NCBI RefSeq assembly: GCF_050589825.1
Contig: NZ_JBNGOZ010000010.1
Location: forward strand, 1 to 64,000
Source of the DNA: Carboxylicivirga longa
GTDB taxonomy: Bacteria > Bacteroidota > Bacteroidia > Bacteroidales > Marinilabiliaceae
Length of the DNA stretch: 64,000 bases
Direction of reading: 5' to 3'
Shown: positions 8,184-17,726 of the stretch, piece after piece
Position numbering within the stretch: the first letter of the stretch is position 1
How the letters are laid out: every line of letters starts with the position of its first letter
Position numbers and translations under genes: made by a program
The notes under the pieces: generated by a model
Told to the model about the DNA's origin: nothing
What the model saw: the letters and a program-made list of their open reading frames with translations, nothing else
The model's database searches: none

Positions 8184-10685
8184 ATGGGAACAATCAAAAT
8201 GTTTAGGGGAACAACCCCACCGTTATTGAAAAAAGGCGAATGGGCTTCTGATGGTCATTACGCTTATTTGGGAATGGAACACGGACAATACAAAGTATTT
8301 CAGGGTGTGTTTGATATGAGTAAAGACCAAGAGATTACCGGGTTTGAATACGACCTTGACGAAAAAGCAATTATCATTCCTTCAGGTACGCCTTTCTCAA
8401 AGCTGCAACGCTTATTCGATACACTTCCAAAAGCATTGAAATACCATACCAATGAAAAAGCCAGTATCGACATCATGTTTGAAGATGGTATTTTCATCAA
8501 CGACTTGGGAACATTCTTGGTACTTCGTGATTTCTCCTACCAAATCAACATTAAGTCACTTAGTAATAAGGTTGATGGTTTATTGGGGACGTATGTGAAA
8601 CCAGTCATTTTTCAAAGTGACAGGGCTATTGAGATTTACAATAGTGCCGTGAACTTTTCAGATATTCGATTTGAATATGCTGATGCTTCAAATGGTGCAA
8701 TTGCTTACCTGAACAGCACCACCAATATTGATGATTGTTGCTTTGATGCCAAGGTAAACCAGTCATGTGTGTTTGACCGGGGATATAACAAGATTGTATT
8801 TTCTGATACTTATTTCAAAATGAACCGAGATGTGGAAGATTCCATTCTGGATAAAGCATCGGTGGGTTCGTTTGTGAATATTGCCAGAAGTAAATCCGCA
8901 CCGGATTTCAGACCCAAGACCATTGTAAGTTCATTAAGTGGTGGGATGATTATTGCCGGAAATGTAGAGGACTTACTTATCTCAGAGAAAAGCCCGGTGT
9001 ATATGCCCAATGGTGGCGTAGAGATTCATGGAGGTTTCGTTACTCGTCCTGATGGAAACATCGACATAGCCGTTCCAACCAAGTTTTCGCAGTTGGAAAA
9101 TGATATGAACCTGACAAGCGATTTTGAGCAGTTGAAGAACAAACCAACTACTATTACTCAGGAACAAGTAACCGCTATTGAAGTCAATAACCGCAAGAAC
9201 TCCTATCCACAGGAAGATGCAGAGAAGTTGGCAGGGATTGAGGAAAATGCCACAGCCGGAGCAGACTGGGAATCAAATGTACAGAACAGGCCTGTTACCA
9301 TTACCCCGGAGCAATCGGCAGCTATTGAAGCTAACACTCAAAAGCGAAGCTATCCACAAAGCGATGAAGATAAACTGGCAAGTATTGAAGAGAATGCTAC
9401 TGTTGGCGCTGATTGGGAAACGAATGTGCAGAATAAACCTGTAACCATTTCTCCACAGCAAGCAGCCGATATTGAAGCCAACAACAATAAGCGTAGCTAT
9501 CCACAAACAGATGAAGATAAGCTTGCCGGAATTGAAGAAAATGCTACTGTTGGCGCAGATTGGGAAACAAATTTACAGAACAAGCCTGTTACAATATCTC
9601 CTGAACAGGCAGCAGCTATCGAAGCCAATACCCAAAAAGTAAGCTACCCACAAGCGGATGCCGATAAGTTAGCAGGTATAGAAGAAAATGCCACGGTTGG
9701 CGCAGACTGGGAAACGAATGTACAGAACAAACCTGTAACCATTTCTCCTGAACAAGCCGAAGCTATTGAAGCCAACACTCAAAAGCGTAGTTATCCACAA
9801 GTAGATGAAGATAAGCTTGCAGGTATTGAGGACAACGCCACAGTTGGAGCGAATTGGGAAACGAATGTTCAGAACAAACCAGTAACGATTTCACCGGAGC
9901 AAGCAGCAGCTATCGAAGTCAATACTCAAAAAGTAAGCTACCCACAGGTGGATGCCGATAAGTTGGCAGGGATTGAAGAAAACGCGACTATTGGCGCAGA
10001 TTGGGAAACCAACGTGCAAAATAAACCTGTTACCATTTCTCCGGAACAGGCAGCAGCCATCGAAACCAATAGCCAAAAGAACAGCTATCCACAAGTAGAT
10101 GCTGATAAGCTTGCCGGAATTGAAGAAAATGCAACGGTTGGTGCAGATTGGGAAACGAATGTACAGAACAAACCTGTAACCATTACGCCGGAGCAATCGG
10201 CAGCTATTGAAGCCAATACGCAAAAAGTAAGCTATCCACAAGTCGATGCCGATAAGTTGGCAGGGATTGAGGAAAATGCAACTGTCGGAGCTGACTGGGA
10301 AACAAATGTGCAAAATAAACCTGTAACCATTTCACCTGAACAGACAGCAGCCATTGAAGCGAATACACAAAAACGTAGCTATCCGCAGGTTGATGAAGAT
10401 AAACTGGCAGGTGTAGAAGAAAACGCCACAGTTGGAGCTGATTGGGATACAAACCTGCAAAACATACCGGACTTCCTTAAAAAGTTCTTACAGGTATATG
10501 CTGATTCCGGAATCTTCTCTGGTGAGAACTGGGAAGCAAAGCTGGCTGAGATACTGAACTTCCAAATCAACTTCATGAAAAACTTTGTGGATGCAGATGT
10601 GGAAAGTCTTTCGGTTGATGTGGCCGGGAATAACCTGAAGTTGAGATTTACAGATGAAACTGATAAAACCATTACACTCCAATAA
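8184..10685 (+). CDS. receptor-binding fibre or spike with 49-residue tandem repeats
   Basis: An 833-residue phage-fibre-like protein. The N-terminus (GTTPPLLKKGEW...YLGMEHGQYKVFQG) resembles virion-attachment ends of tail-fibre proteins, and residues to about 300 look beta-helical. The C-terminal half carries 49-residue repeats containing DKLAGIEENATVGADW, a motif common in phage fibre shafts. A short C-terminal domain (after about 760) would be the tip or trimerisation region. It follows the entry lysozyme by 20 bp. In a tailless virus it would act as a vertex spike. High repeat identity lets length and specificity change by recombination. Confidence 0.7.
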   Translation: MGTIKMFRGTTPPLLKKGEWASDGHYAYLGMEHGQYKVFQGVFDMSKDQEITGFEYDLDEKAIIIPSGTPFSKLQRLFDTLPKALKYHTNEKASIDIMFEDGIFINDLGTFLVLRDFSYQINIKSLSNKVDGLLGTYVKPVIFQSDRAIEIYNSAVNFSDIRFEYADASNGAIAYLNSTTNIDDCCFDAKVNQSCVFDRGYNKIVFSDTYFKMNRDVEDSILDKASVGSFVNIARSKSAPDFRPKTIVSSLSGGMIIAGNVEDLLISEKSPVYMPNGGVEIHGGFVTRPDGNIDIAVPTKFSQLENDMNLTSDFEQLKNKPTTITQEQVTAIEVNNRKNSYPQEDAEKLAGIEENATAGADWESNVQNRPVTITPEQSAAIEANTQKRSYPQSDEDKLASIEENATVGADWETNVQNKPVTISPQQAADIEANNNKRSYPQTDEDKLAGIEENATVGADWETNLQNKPVTISPEQAAAIEANTQKVSYPQADADKLAGIEENATVGADWETNVQNKPVTISPEQAEAIEANTQKRSYPQVDEDKLAGIEDNATVGANWETNVQNKPVTISPEQAAAIEVNTQKVSYPQVDADKLAGIEENATIGADWETNVQNKPVTISPEQAAAIETNSQKNSYPQVDADKLAGIEENATVGADWETNVQNKPVTITPEQSAAIEANTQKVSYPQVDADKLAGIEENATVGADWETNVQNKPVTISPEQTAAIEANTQKRSYPQVDEDKLAGVEENATVGADWDTNLQNIPDFLKKFLQVYADSGIFSGENWEAKLAEILNFQINFMKNFVDADVESLSVDVAGNNLKLRFTDETDKTITLQ
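9144..10466 (+). repeat. 147-bp tandem repeats encoding fibre shaft
   Basis: Nine copies of the NAT-G-A-x-W motif begin from 9246 to 10422 at a constant 147-bp step (8 x 147 = 1,176), with partial units on both sides. There are no length changes between units, but many silent differences, so the array has been maintained by selection rather than being newly duplicated. Confidence 0.9.
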
Positions 10686-10687
10686 TT

Positions 10688-11188
10688 ATGAAAGCATTAG
10701 TATTAGGAAGTTTATTCACGGCTTTTATTTCATTAGTGGTATATCTCACTTCAATAATTGCAGTTCATGGAATCCGGAAGTCTATTTCTGATAGCAATTA
10801 CTTTTTGCAAAAGCCTTACAAGCTTGTATTCGAAATAGTGATGTGGATTTGTGGTTTAGCAATTATTATAACCGGAATCTTCATCAAAGGAAACCCTGAT
10901 TGGGTGGTTATTGCCGGAGGTTCTGGAATATTTATGGTTGGTGTATTTTCAGATTTCAAGCGAAACCTGATAATCCGAATAGCACACTATTTCTTTGCCA
11001 TTGGCGGTTTTACGCTTCTTGGATTAAGCTATCATTTCAGCTTCGGGTATATCAATTATACAATCCTAATTGGCATATCTGCCCTTTTTGCGAGTGCCTT
11101 TGCGGATAAGCGTATTTGGTGCTTAGAACTCACTTTATCGGCAGAGATATTTATTGGTCTTTTCTATTTAGCTCATTCAATCATGTAA
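10688..11188 (+). CDS. six-helix integral membrane protein
   Basis: A 166-residue very hydrophobic protein with about six transmembrane segments (near 4-28, 50-70, 74-92, 97-120, 122-140 and 145-165). It has no motifs that point to a transporter family. It sits 2 bp after the fibre gene and 7 bp before the methyltransferase gene, so it is in the same operon. A virion inner-membrane protein or a host-envelope modifying (superinfection-type) protein are both possible. Confidence 0.45.
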   Translation: MKALVLGSLFTAFISLVVYLTSIIAVHGIRKSISDSNYFLQKPYKLVFEIVMWICGLAIIITGIFIKGNPDWVVIAGGSGIFMVGVFSDFKRNLIIRIAHYFFAIGGFTLLGLSYHFSFGYINYTILIGISALFASAFADKRIWCLELTLSAEIFIGLFYLAHSIM

Positions 11189-11195
11189 AAAAATA

Positions 11196-12227
11196 ATGGA
11201 TAAGAAAGGCTACATATCAAGGATTCGTGAGGATTTGCTTAATGGTCGTAAGCACTCTAAAACCAATATTGAAAGTATTGCCAAAGGCTTCGGCATAACC
11301 AATAAAAATTTGGTAAAAGAATACACCGAACTGGCAATAGTCCTGAATGCACGAGAGATAGCGCACGACAATTCGCTGACCACTTATGAGAAATACCTTG
11401 ATATTGTAGCCCTTTACCAGTCTCAGGTTAACCTGTCAATGCGCACAAGCATGAGCGTATTGATGCAGCAGTATTCAACTCCTGCACCCATTTCGTTTTT
11501 GGCATCGAGTTATGTAAGAAATACCAATGATGATTCATTGTATTTAGAGCCATCGGCAGGTAATGGGTTATTGACCATCGCTTTGCCCTATCATCAAACC
11601 TACGTCAACGAATTGGATGATGTCAGGTTGAGCAATCTAAAAGAACAACCCTTTGCAAAAGTAAGTAGTTGGAATGCGGTAAAACCACCTTTTGCTTACG
11701 ATAGAAAATTTGATGGTGTAATAACAAATCCTCCTTTCGGTTCACTTTCTCAACCTGAACTATTTGGAAAGTTTAAAATCAAGCGATTGGAACATGCAAT
11801 GGCTTTAAATGCCTTGCGTTGCATGAAGGATGATGGAAAGGCAGCCATTATCATTGGTGGTCATACTTCATGGGATAAGCATGGTCGGGTATCAGCCGGA
11901 CAAAACAGAATCTTCTTAAACTACCTGTATCATTTTTACAATGTGGAAGATATAATTCCCATCAATGGAAAGAAGCTTTATTCTCGACAAGGTACATCAT
12001 TCAACACCCGGTTGATACTGATTGATGGTGCAAAATTCAAACCCGAAGGTGCAGCTCCACTAAAGAATAAACTCCACAGCACAATGGTCAATAGCCATGA
12101 AGAACTCTGGGACAGAGTGTGGTTGGAGAATCCCAAAAATAATACGAATAATAAACATTTGAGCTTAGTGAAGTTGAGAGCTAAAGCCATCCTTCTAAAA
12201 CAAAAGCAATATGAAGTCCGAAATTAA
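11196..12227 (+). CDS. DNA adenine methyltransferase-like protein
   Basis: A 343-residue protein with a Rossmann-type methyltransferase core: SAM-binding EPSAGNGLL (about 114-122), acidic end of strand 2 (VNELDD), and catalytic NPPF at 178-181, typical of N6-adenine/N4-cytosine enzymes. The C-terminus carries the peptide LVKLRAKAILLKQKQ, also found at the end of the helicase that follows and overlaps it by 17 bp. A methyltransferase paired with a large SF2 helicase recalls phage P1 DarB, where both lie in one antirestriction protein, so protection of the element's DNA is a likely role. A part in replication remains possible. Confidence 0.7.
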   Translation: MDKKGYISRIREDLLNGRKHSKTNIESIAKGFGITNKNLVKEYTELAIVLNAREIAHDNSLTTYEKYLDIVALYQSQVNLSMRTSMSVLMQQYSTPAPISFLASSYVRNTNDDSLYLEPSAGNGLLTIALPYHQTYVNELDDVRLSNLKEQPFAKVSSWNAVKPPFAYDRKFDGVITNPPFGSLSQPELFGKFKIKRLEHAMALNALRCMKDDGKAAIIIGGHTSWDKHGRVSAGQNRIFLNYLYHFYNVEDIIPINGKKLYSRQGTSFNTRLILIDGAKFKPEGAAPLKNKLHSTMVNSHEELWDRVWLENPKNNTNNKHLSLVKLRAKAILLKQKQYEVRN

Positions 12228-15200
12228 ATTCCAGAAAAACAGCATAACAGTAAAGTTCAGTCGCAAACCACAGGAACATATTGTCTCCCGGTTAATTGAA
12301 TTGGGCTTTTCTACCAAGGATAACAAGTGTTTTATCCGTATTCAAAAACTGGCTCAAAACGAACACGAGTACCTGCAAGGAATGTTGGGTACAAAAGGTT
12401 TGGGTATGGCATACATCCCGGCAGCCGAGAAAGGATTTATTCTTGATACAACCGTTCCGGATTCTATGGGGCATGAAATGCACATCGCTATTCGTAAAGT
12501 GAAAAAAAGTATTGGAATGCCCTTGTTTGACTATGTAGCTGAAAAGCTCGATTACCAAAACGATGAATTGGTAAAAGCACTTTCAGCTGAACAGGTGGAT
12601 GCGGTATCATTGGCTATTTACAACATTGAAAAACGTGGTCAGGGAATCATTGTTGGTGACCAGACCGGAATAGGAAAAGGACGAACCGCAGCAGCTCTAA
12701 TCCGATATGGAGTAAAACAAGGGATGCAACCAGTATTCCTGTCTGAAAAGCCAAACCTGTTTACCGACTTGTATCGTGATTTATCAGATATTGGAAGCTC
12801 CGCACTTGTACCGTTTATCGTCAACACCAAGGAGAGCAAAACCCATATAAAGGATAAAAGCGGTGAGATTGTTTATACGGCTCCTGAAAAACCAACTCAG
12901 GAGCGTATTATCAAAAGCCAACAAGTGCCGGGCAACTATAATTTTGTTTGTGCTACTTATTCTCAATTTAATCAACCAAAGAAACCTGCAAAGCAATTGT
13001 TTTTAAGTGCAAGCAGTAATGGTAATATCATCATAATGGATGAAGCACACAACGCTTCCGGTAGTTCTAATACCGGGGAGTTTATGCAGGGTGTACTTCG
13101 TCAAACTAAAGGTGTTTGTTTCCTGTCAGCCACCTTTGCTAAGCGACCGGATAACATGCCCATCTATGCGCAGAAAACATCCATGAGTGATGCCAATATG
13201 AGCAAAGAGGATTTAGTGGAAGCCATTTCAAAAGGAGGTGTGGCATTGCAAGAAATCTTAGCAGCTCAATTGGTTTCAGAAGGTCAAATGATTAGGCGTG
13301 AACGTTCCTTTGAAGGTGTGGAAGTCAACTACATTGAACTGAAAGAAAAAGCCAAAGAACAAGCTGACATTGCCGATAAGATAACAGCCATTATTCGTGA
13401 TATTATTGGCTTTCAGGAAAAGTACATTAACAAACAGGTTGAACAACTTGATAAGGTTGCAGCAGCCGAAAGTAAAGAAGTGGAAACACGTAAAGGAACT
13501 GAAAAAGCCGGAGTTGATAATATTCCCTACTTCTCCAAGGTTTTCAATGTCATTAACCAATTGCTGTTTAGTATCAATGCTTCTGATGTGGCTGAACATG
13601 CCATCCAGAGATTAAAGGATGGTAAGAAGCCAATCATTGCTTTTGCTTCTACAATGGGAAGCTTTCTGGAAGGAATGGCAAAACCGGACGATGTGATTAA
13701 TGCAGATTTTTCAACTGTTCTGGAGAAAGGTCTGGATTCGGTTCTTCGTTATACTGAAAAGGATATTGACGGACAAAGTGAAGGTAAAGCTTTCAATATT
13801 GCCGATTTATCGGAAGAAGCTCAGTTTGCATACCGTGATATTATCAGGAGAATTGAAAAGGCTTCAACTGGAATTACCATAAGCCCATTGGACTTAATCA
13901 TCCAAAAAATAAAAGAGGCTGGCTATACCGTTGGAGAAGTTACCGGACGTAAGCTTTGTGTTCAGTACAACTCAACCAATGCCAAGAATACAACAGCTTT
14001 GGTGATGAGTAGAAAGAAGGAAAACACCGCTGACTTATTCCGTAGATTCAACGATAATGAAATTGATTGTTTGCTGATTAACCAGAGTGGTTCTACCGGG
14101 GCTTCGGCTCATGCCATTGTCACCGATAAAGTACCTGCCGAACAGGTGAAGCAGCGTGTGATGGTCATACTTCAACCGGAACTGAATATCAATACCGAGA
14201 TTCAAAAGCGTGGTCGTATCAACCGTACCGGACAGATAATGAAACCGATTTACGATTACATTATCTCATCCATTCCGGCGCAAAAGCGGTTTATGATGAT
14301 GCTTAAAAAGAAGCTGAAATCATTGGATGCCAATACCACTTCTAACCAGAAAAGTAGCAAGTCACAACTGGAATCGGATGACTTCCTGAATAAATACGGT
14401 GATAAAGTGGTTCGCCAGTATATGTTGGAGAATCCGGAACTAAACAAAGCTTTGGATAATCCTCTCAAATTTGAAGGAAAGGAAAGCGATGAAACACCAT
14501 CGGAAGGTGATGCTTCAAAGGTAACCGGACGAGTAGCGGTATTATCGGTTAAAGAACAGGAGAAGTTCTACAATGAGGTCATTGAGCGATACAACGATTA
14601 CGTGGAGTACCTCAAGCAAGCCGATGAATACGACCTTGAAGTTGTAATCCTGAATCTAAAAGCGGAGACACTGGATAAGCGTGTTGTGATTGCCGGGAAA
14701 GGTGGGCGTTCTGTTTTTGGTAATGATACCTTCTTGGAAAAATGTGAATGTAATGTACTAAAAAAGCCGTATGGCAAACCGGAACTGGAGAAGCTGATTA
14801 AAAAGCATCTGACTGGCAAACACCCGGACAGTATTTCTGAAGATATTATTGCAGCGCACGAGAAGCATGTGCAAAGCAAACTGATAGAAGATTTAAAGGA
14901 GATTGAAACCAAGTACAAAGAGCTGACTGCTGATATTCCCAATGAAAAAGCTTTTCAGAAAATACCTGTATTTGACAAGGCAGCTCAAAACGAGTACATG
15001 ACTGAACGAACAGAGGAACTGGAAGATGCCAAACAGGAGAAGATTACGCAGGTGAAAATGCAAAGCCAGAACCGAAAGAACTATCTGAATGCCTTTTTCA
15101 AGTTCTTTAAAATTGGGCATGGCTATTTCTACCCGGCATTGAGCTTTGACAGTGAAAGCAGCGATAACTCATACTGTATCTTCCTTGGTTTTGATATTAA

Positions 15201-16137
15201 TCCCAAACGGAACAATCCTTATGCGCCATCGGCTGTAAAGCTTCGTTTCGCCATTTCAGATAGTCGAAAGTACATCGTTCTACCTGCATCGGGAGATACA
15301 GCCAAAGAAATTGAGCGTATTCAGGCACGTAGTTTTCAATTAAGCACACCACAAAAGGAAAGTCTGATTGGAAAGTGGGATGAAGCCATTAAAAACTTTA
15401 CTCAGGACAGGCAAGTGCGATACATCGTTACCGGAAATATCCTTCAAGGTTCGGCTGACTTCTCAGGCAAACTGGTAAGCTATACCACCAAAGGTAGAGG
15501 TATTCAGAAAGGAATCCTCATGTCAGAAGCATGGTCACCGGATGAAGCTGAAAAGAATTCCAGCAGCTATGTGGTTGCGCCCATTGCCAAACTGCAAAAG
15601 CACATTATGAGCTTGCGCAGTGGAGCTACCATCAGCACCGAAAACAAGATTAGCATTGTACGCCACTACGATGACACTTTCAAGGTTATCATGCCTAAAA
15701 CCAAAAGCCACATTCCGATTTATACGGATAAGGAAGTGGTGAAGCTATTGGAGAATAGCCGGGATGGTTTTGAAATGGTATCGGGCAATATGAAAGCTTC
15801 GGTATCAGAAAAGAAAATGCCCAAGCTACTGAATCTACTTGGAGAGCGATTTAGCTTATCGGTAAAAGTGCCCCGGAACTATTTTGAAGAATATCTGGAG
15901 AAAGGTTCAAAACGGAATGATAACACAGATAGTCTGACCAAAGAAGCGATGGAAATGTTTGAGCAGGATAAAAAGCAATTCCCTCAAAGGTTAGCCAAGC
16001 AGAAGAAGGCTACTACCAAAACTAAGACCATCAGTATCGACCAAGGCAAAAAACTTAAACTGGTGAAGCTCCGGGCAAAAGCCATTCTGATAAAGCAAAA
16101 GCAACTTAAAGCTGTAGCAGGCCTGCCTACCGAATAG
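12211..16137 (+). CDS. Strawberry-notch-type SF2 helicase
   Basis: A 1,308-residue superfamily 2 helicase. Walker A is GDQTGIGKGRT with Lys156, the DEAH box (MDEAHNASGSS) is at 277-280, and the second RecA domain includes INQSGSTGASAH and the arginine-finger region QKRGRINRTGQ. This is the AAA_34/helicase-C4 layout of Strawberry-notch homologues found in phages and plasmids. Long helical regions follow. It overlaps the methyltransferase gene by 17 bp and shares its C-terminal peptide (LVKLRAKAILIKQKQ). The last codons and stop fall in a hairpin (CCTACC 16126-16131 with GGTAGG 16137-16142). DNA remodelling for antirestriction or replication is the likely role. Confidence 0.8.
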   Translation: MKSEIKFQKNSITVKFSRKPQEHIVSRLIELGFSTKDNKCFIRIQKLAQNEHEYLQGMLGTKGLGMAYIPAAEKGFILDTTVPDSMGHEMHIAIRKVKKSIGMPLFDYVAEKLDYQNDELVKALSAEQVDAVSLAIYNIEKRGQGIIVGDQTGIGKGRTAAALIRYGVKQGMQPVFLSEKPNLFTDLYRDLSDIGSSALVPFIVNTKESKTHIKDKSGEIVYTAPEKPTQERIIKSQQVPGNYNFVCATYSQFNQPKKPAKQLFLSASSNGNIIIMDEAHNASGSSNTGEFMQGVLRQTKGVCFLSATFAKRPDNMPIYAQKTSMSDANMSKEDLVEAISKGGVALQEILAAQLVSEGQMIRRERSFEGVEVNYIELKEKAKEQADIADKITAIIRDIIGFQEKYINKQVEQLDKVAAAESKEVETRKGTEKAGVDNIPYFSKVFNVINQLLFSINASDVAEHAIQRLKDGKKPIIAFASTMGSFLEGMAKPDDVINADFSTVLEKGLDSVLRYTEKDIDGQSEGKAFNIADLSEEAQFAYRDIIRRIEKASTGITISPLDLIIQKIKEAGYTVGEVTGRKLCVQYNSTNAKNTTALVMSRKKENTADLFRRFNDNEIDCLLINQSGSTGASAHAIVTDKVPAEQVKQRVMVILQPELNINTEIQKRGRINRTGQIMKPIYDYIISSIPAQKRFMMMLKKKLKSLDANTTSNQKSSKSQLESDDFLNKYGDKVVRQYMLENPELNKALDNPLKFEGKESDETPSEGDASKVTGRVAVLSVKEQEKFYNEVIERYNDYVEYLKQADEYDLEVVILNLKAETLDKRVVIAGKGGRSVFGNDTFLEKCECNVLKKPYGKPELEKLIKKHLTGKHPDSISEDIIAAHEKHVQSKLIEDLKEIETKYKELTADIPNEKAFQKIPVFDKAAQNEYMTERTEELEDAKQEKITQVKMQSQNRKNYLNAFFKFFKIGHGYFYPALSFDSESSDNSYCIFLGFDINPKRNNPYAPSAVKLRFAISDSRKYIVLPASGDTAKEIERIQARSFQLSTPQKESLIGKWDEAIKNFTQDRQVRYIVTGNILQGSADFSGKLVSYTTKGRGIQKGILMSEAWSPDEAEKNSSSYVVAPIAKLQKHIMSLRSGATISTENKISIVRHYDDTFKVIMPKTKSHIPIYTDKEVVKLLENSRDGFEMVSGNMKASVSEKKMPKLLNLLGERFSLSVKVPRNYFEEYLEKGSKRNDNTDSLTKEAMEMFEQDKKQFPQRLAKQKKATTKTKTISIDQGKKLKLVKLRAKAILIKQKQLKAVAGLPTE

Positions 16138-16180
16138 GTAGGACTGTAAATCAATTCGACAACAATAAAAAACTAATGAT

Positions 16181-17095
16181 ATGAAGCTTACAATAAAAAA
16201 CTACAAGGAAGCAACCAAGGATATTGACTTTTCACAATTGCCGGAAGCAGCTCGTGAAGCTCACAAAGAGTTTGATGCTTTTGCAGACTTTTACAGTGAT
16301 GATAAGGATATAAAAGAAATGCTTGATAATCATTTTAAGATTGTTGAGCCGTACATCAACGTAAAGCGTTTTCCTGAATTACCATTTGACCATCCTTTAA
16401 ACATTCTGGATAAGGAATCCGGACAATACAAAGAGGCTTTAAAGGAATACCGGGATAGCAAGAAAAAACCGAAAGCAACTGCTAAAACCAGTAACAAGAA
16501 AACTGCAAAAAAGCGGACTTCTTCTGCAAAGAAAACTACTTCTAAAACAGCACAACGAAAGCCCAATGAAGTGCCTTTAATGCCTTTGGAAGTAAAGATT
16601 ATTAAGCGTTATCTGAATATGCATGGTAAGAAAGTAACAGAACGTCAGGTTTCCTTGCTCTATAAAGTGATTCAGAAAGCAGCCACAGAAAAGACTATTC
16701 GTAAATCCAGTAAGTATGCAGAGGAAGTTAAAAAGATTGGTAATGACCTTGCACGAACTTACAAGGAAATGGGTAGTTCCTGTACTTTTGAAGTGCCGGA
16801 TTCAATGTATTCCAAACTAAAAAATATCGTGGATAGCTACGGTGTAACTCCTGCTGTATCGTTAATAAAACGTTTCATCAACCTTTACGGTAATATCACC
16901 ATTGATAAGGCAAAACGACTACTCACAAGTATAAAGAATGCCAAAAAGAACGGTAAAGTTACCAGTTCAGACCGGGCATACGACCGCATTAACCAAGTGC
17001 AAAAGCATCTGGAAGATTATCTGGATAGCGATAAGTTACTGGTAACCAACATCCAATTAAACGGATTGAAAGGTGTTGCCGGATTGGGAAAGTAA
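16181..17095 (+). CDS. Lys-rich hypothetical protein
   Basis: A 304-residue protein with an acidic N-terminal helical domain (about 1-90), a Lys/Thr/Ser-rich linker (about 92-128) like a histone tail, and a helical C-terminal domain with two similar segments (KIIKRYLNMHGKKVTERQVSLL and SLIKRFINLYGNITIDKAKRLL, about 145-166 and 228-249). These may be repeats of a DNA-binding fold. The very C-terminus (LNGLKGVAGLGK) echoes the hydrophobic-x-G-L-x-G motifs of the virion proteins. It follows the helicase by 43 bp. A nucleoid-like or replication accessory protein is possible; no family is recognised. Confidence 0.45.
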   Translation: MKLTIKNYKEATKDIDFSQLPEAAREAHKEFDAFADFYSDDKDIKEMLDNHFKIVEPYINVKRFPELPFDHPLNILDKESGQYKEALKEYRDSKKKPKATAKTSNKKTAKKRTSSAKKTTSKTAQRKPNEVPLMPLEVKIIKRYLNMHGKKVTERQVSLLYKVIQKAATEKTIRKSSKYAEEVKKIGNDLARTYKEMGSSCTFEVPDSMYSKLKNIVDSYGVTPAVSLIKRFINLYGNITIDKAKRLLTSIKNAKKNGKVTSSDRAYDRINQVQKHLEDYLDSDKLLVTNIQLNGLKGVAGLGK

Positions 17096-17109
17096 ATGCC
17101 ACTACCTCA

Positions 17110-17724
17110 ATGCCCAAAAGTAGTGGCTCAAAACCAAGGGCAACAAGAACAGTAAACGTAGCTCCCAATCAGGTAGTATCAGCTAACCAGATAGCCAAAA
17201 TGAAGTTTTCTACACTTTCTCTAGCCGGAAAGTTCGGGAAACTCCTTGGTAAACCATACAAGCCATTCTATTTGATGATATATGGACAAAGGTTTCATGG
17301 TAAAAGCTCCGTGGCTTTATTGTTCGCTGATTTACTGGTCAAATGTGGATTGAATGTTCTGTATGTTTCCAATGAGGAAGGTGTAAAAGGTTCTCTTCAG
17401 GAAAAGCTCTTACGATTAAGAATCAGTAATCCAATTGATTTTGTGGAAAACTACGATACAAGCCAGTTTAAAGGCTACGATGCCGTTTTCTTGGACAGTA
17501 CTCAAACCGTAGGCATGAAACCGGATGATTTTAAAGCCCTTAAAAAGCGATTCCCGAATACATCATTTATTCTGGTTTTTAAAGCTAACCGTGATGGGAC
17601 ATCTAAAGGTGGAACAGACTGGGAACACGATGTGGATGCCATTATGCACATTGAAAACCAGAGTGCCACAATGGAGAAAAACCGCTTTCCCGGAGGTAGT
17701 ACCGAAACCATTAAAATCTTTTAG
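17110..17724 (+). CDS. RadA/Sak4-like RecA-fold ATPase
   Basis: A 204-residue RecA-fold ATPase. Walker A lies at residues 59-66 (GQRFHGKS, Lys65). It is followed by the RadA-like strand VLYVSNEEG and a Walker B/sensor segment FLDSTQT, then FILVFKANRDG. The order matches RadA/Sms and phage Sak4 single-strand annealing partners. It lacks the zinc finger and Lon-like domain of full RadA. A recombination or replication role is most likely. In a tailless virus one should also ask whether it is the packaging ATPase, but it does not look like the FtsK/HerA-type A32 family. Confidence 0.65.
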   Translation: MPKSSGSKPRATRTVNVAPNQVVSANQIAKMKFSTLSLAGKFGKLLGKPYKPFYLMIYGQRFHGKSSVALLFADLLVKCGLNVLYVSNEEGVKGSLQEKLLRLRISNPIDFVENYDTSQFKGYDAVFLDSTQTVGMKPDDFKALKKRFPNTSFILVFKANRDGTSKGGTDWEHDVDAIMHIENQSATMEKNRFPGGSTETIKIF

Positions 17725-17726
17725 AC

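Noticed and set aside
9144..10466. Regular 147-bp repeats considered as CRISPR-like or satellite DNA
   Set aside because: The repeats are fully coding, in frame, with no spacer structure.
13276..13599. Long minus-strand frames inside the helicase, fibre and susC genes
   Set aside because: They are antisense to strongly supported genes, with low-complexity or Cys/Phe/Leu-rich translations typical of shadow frames.
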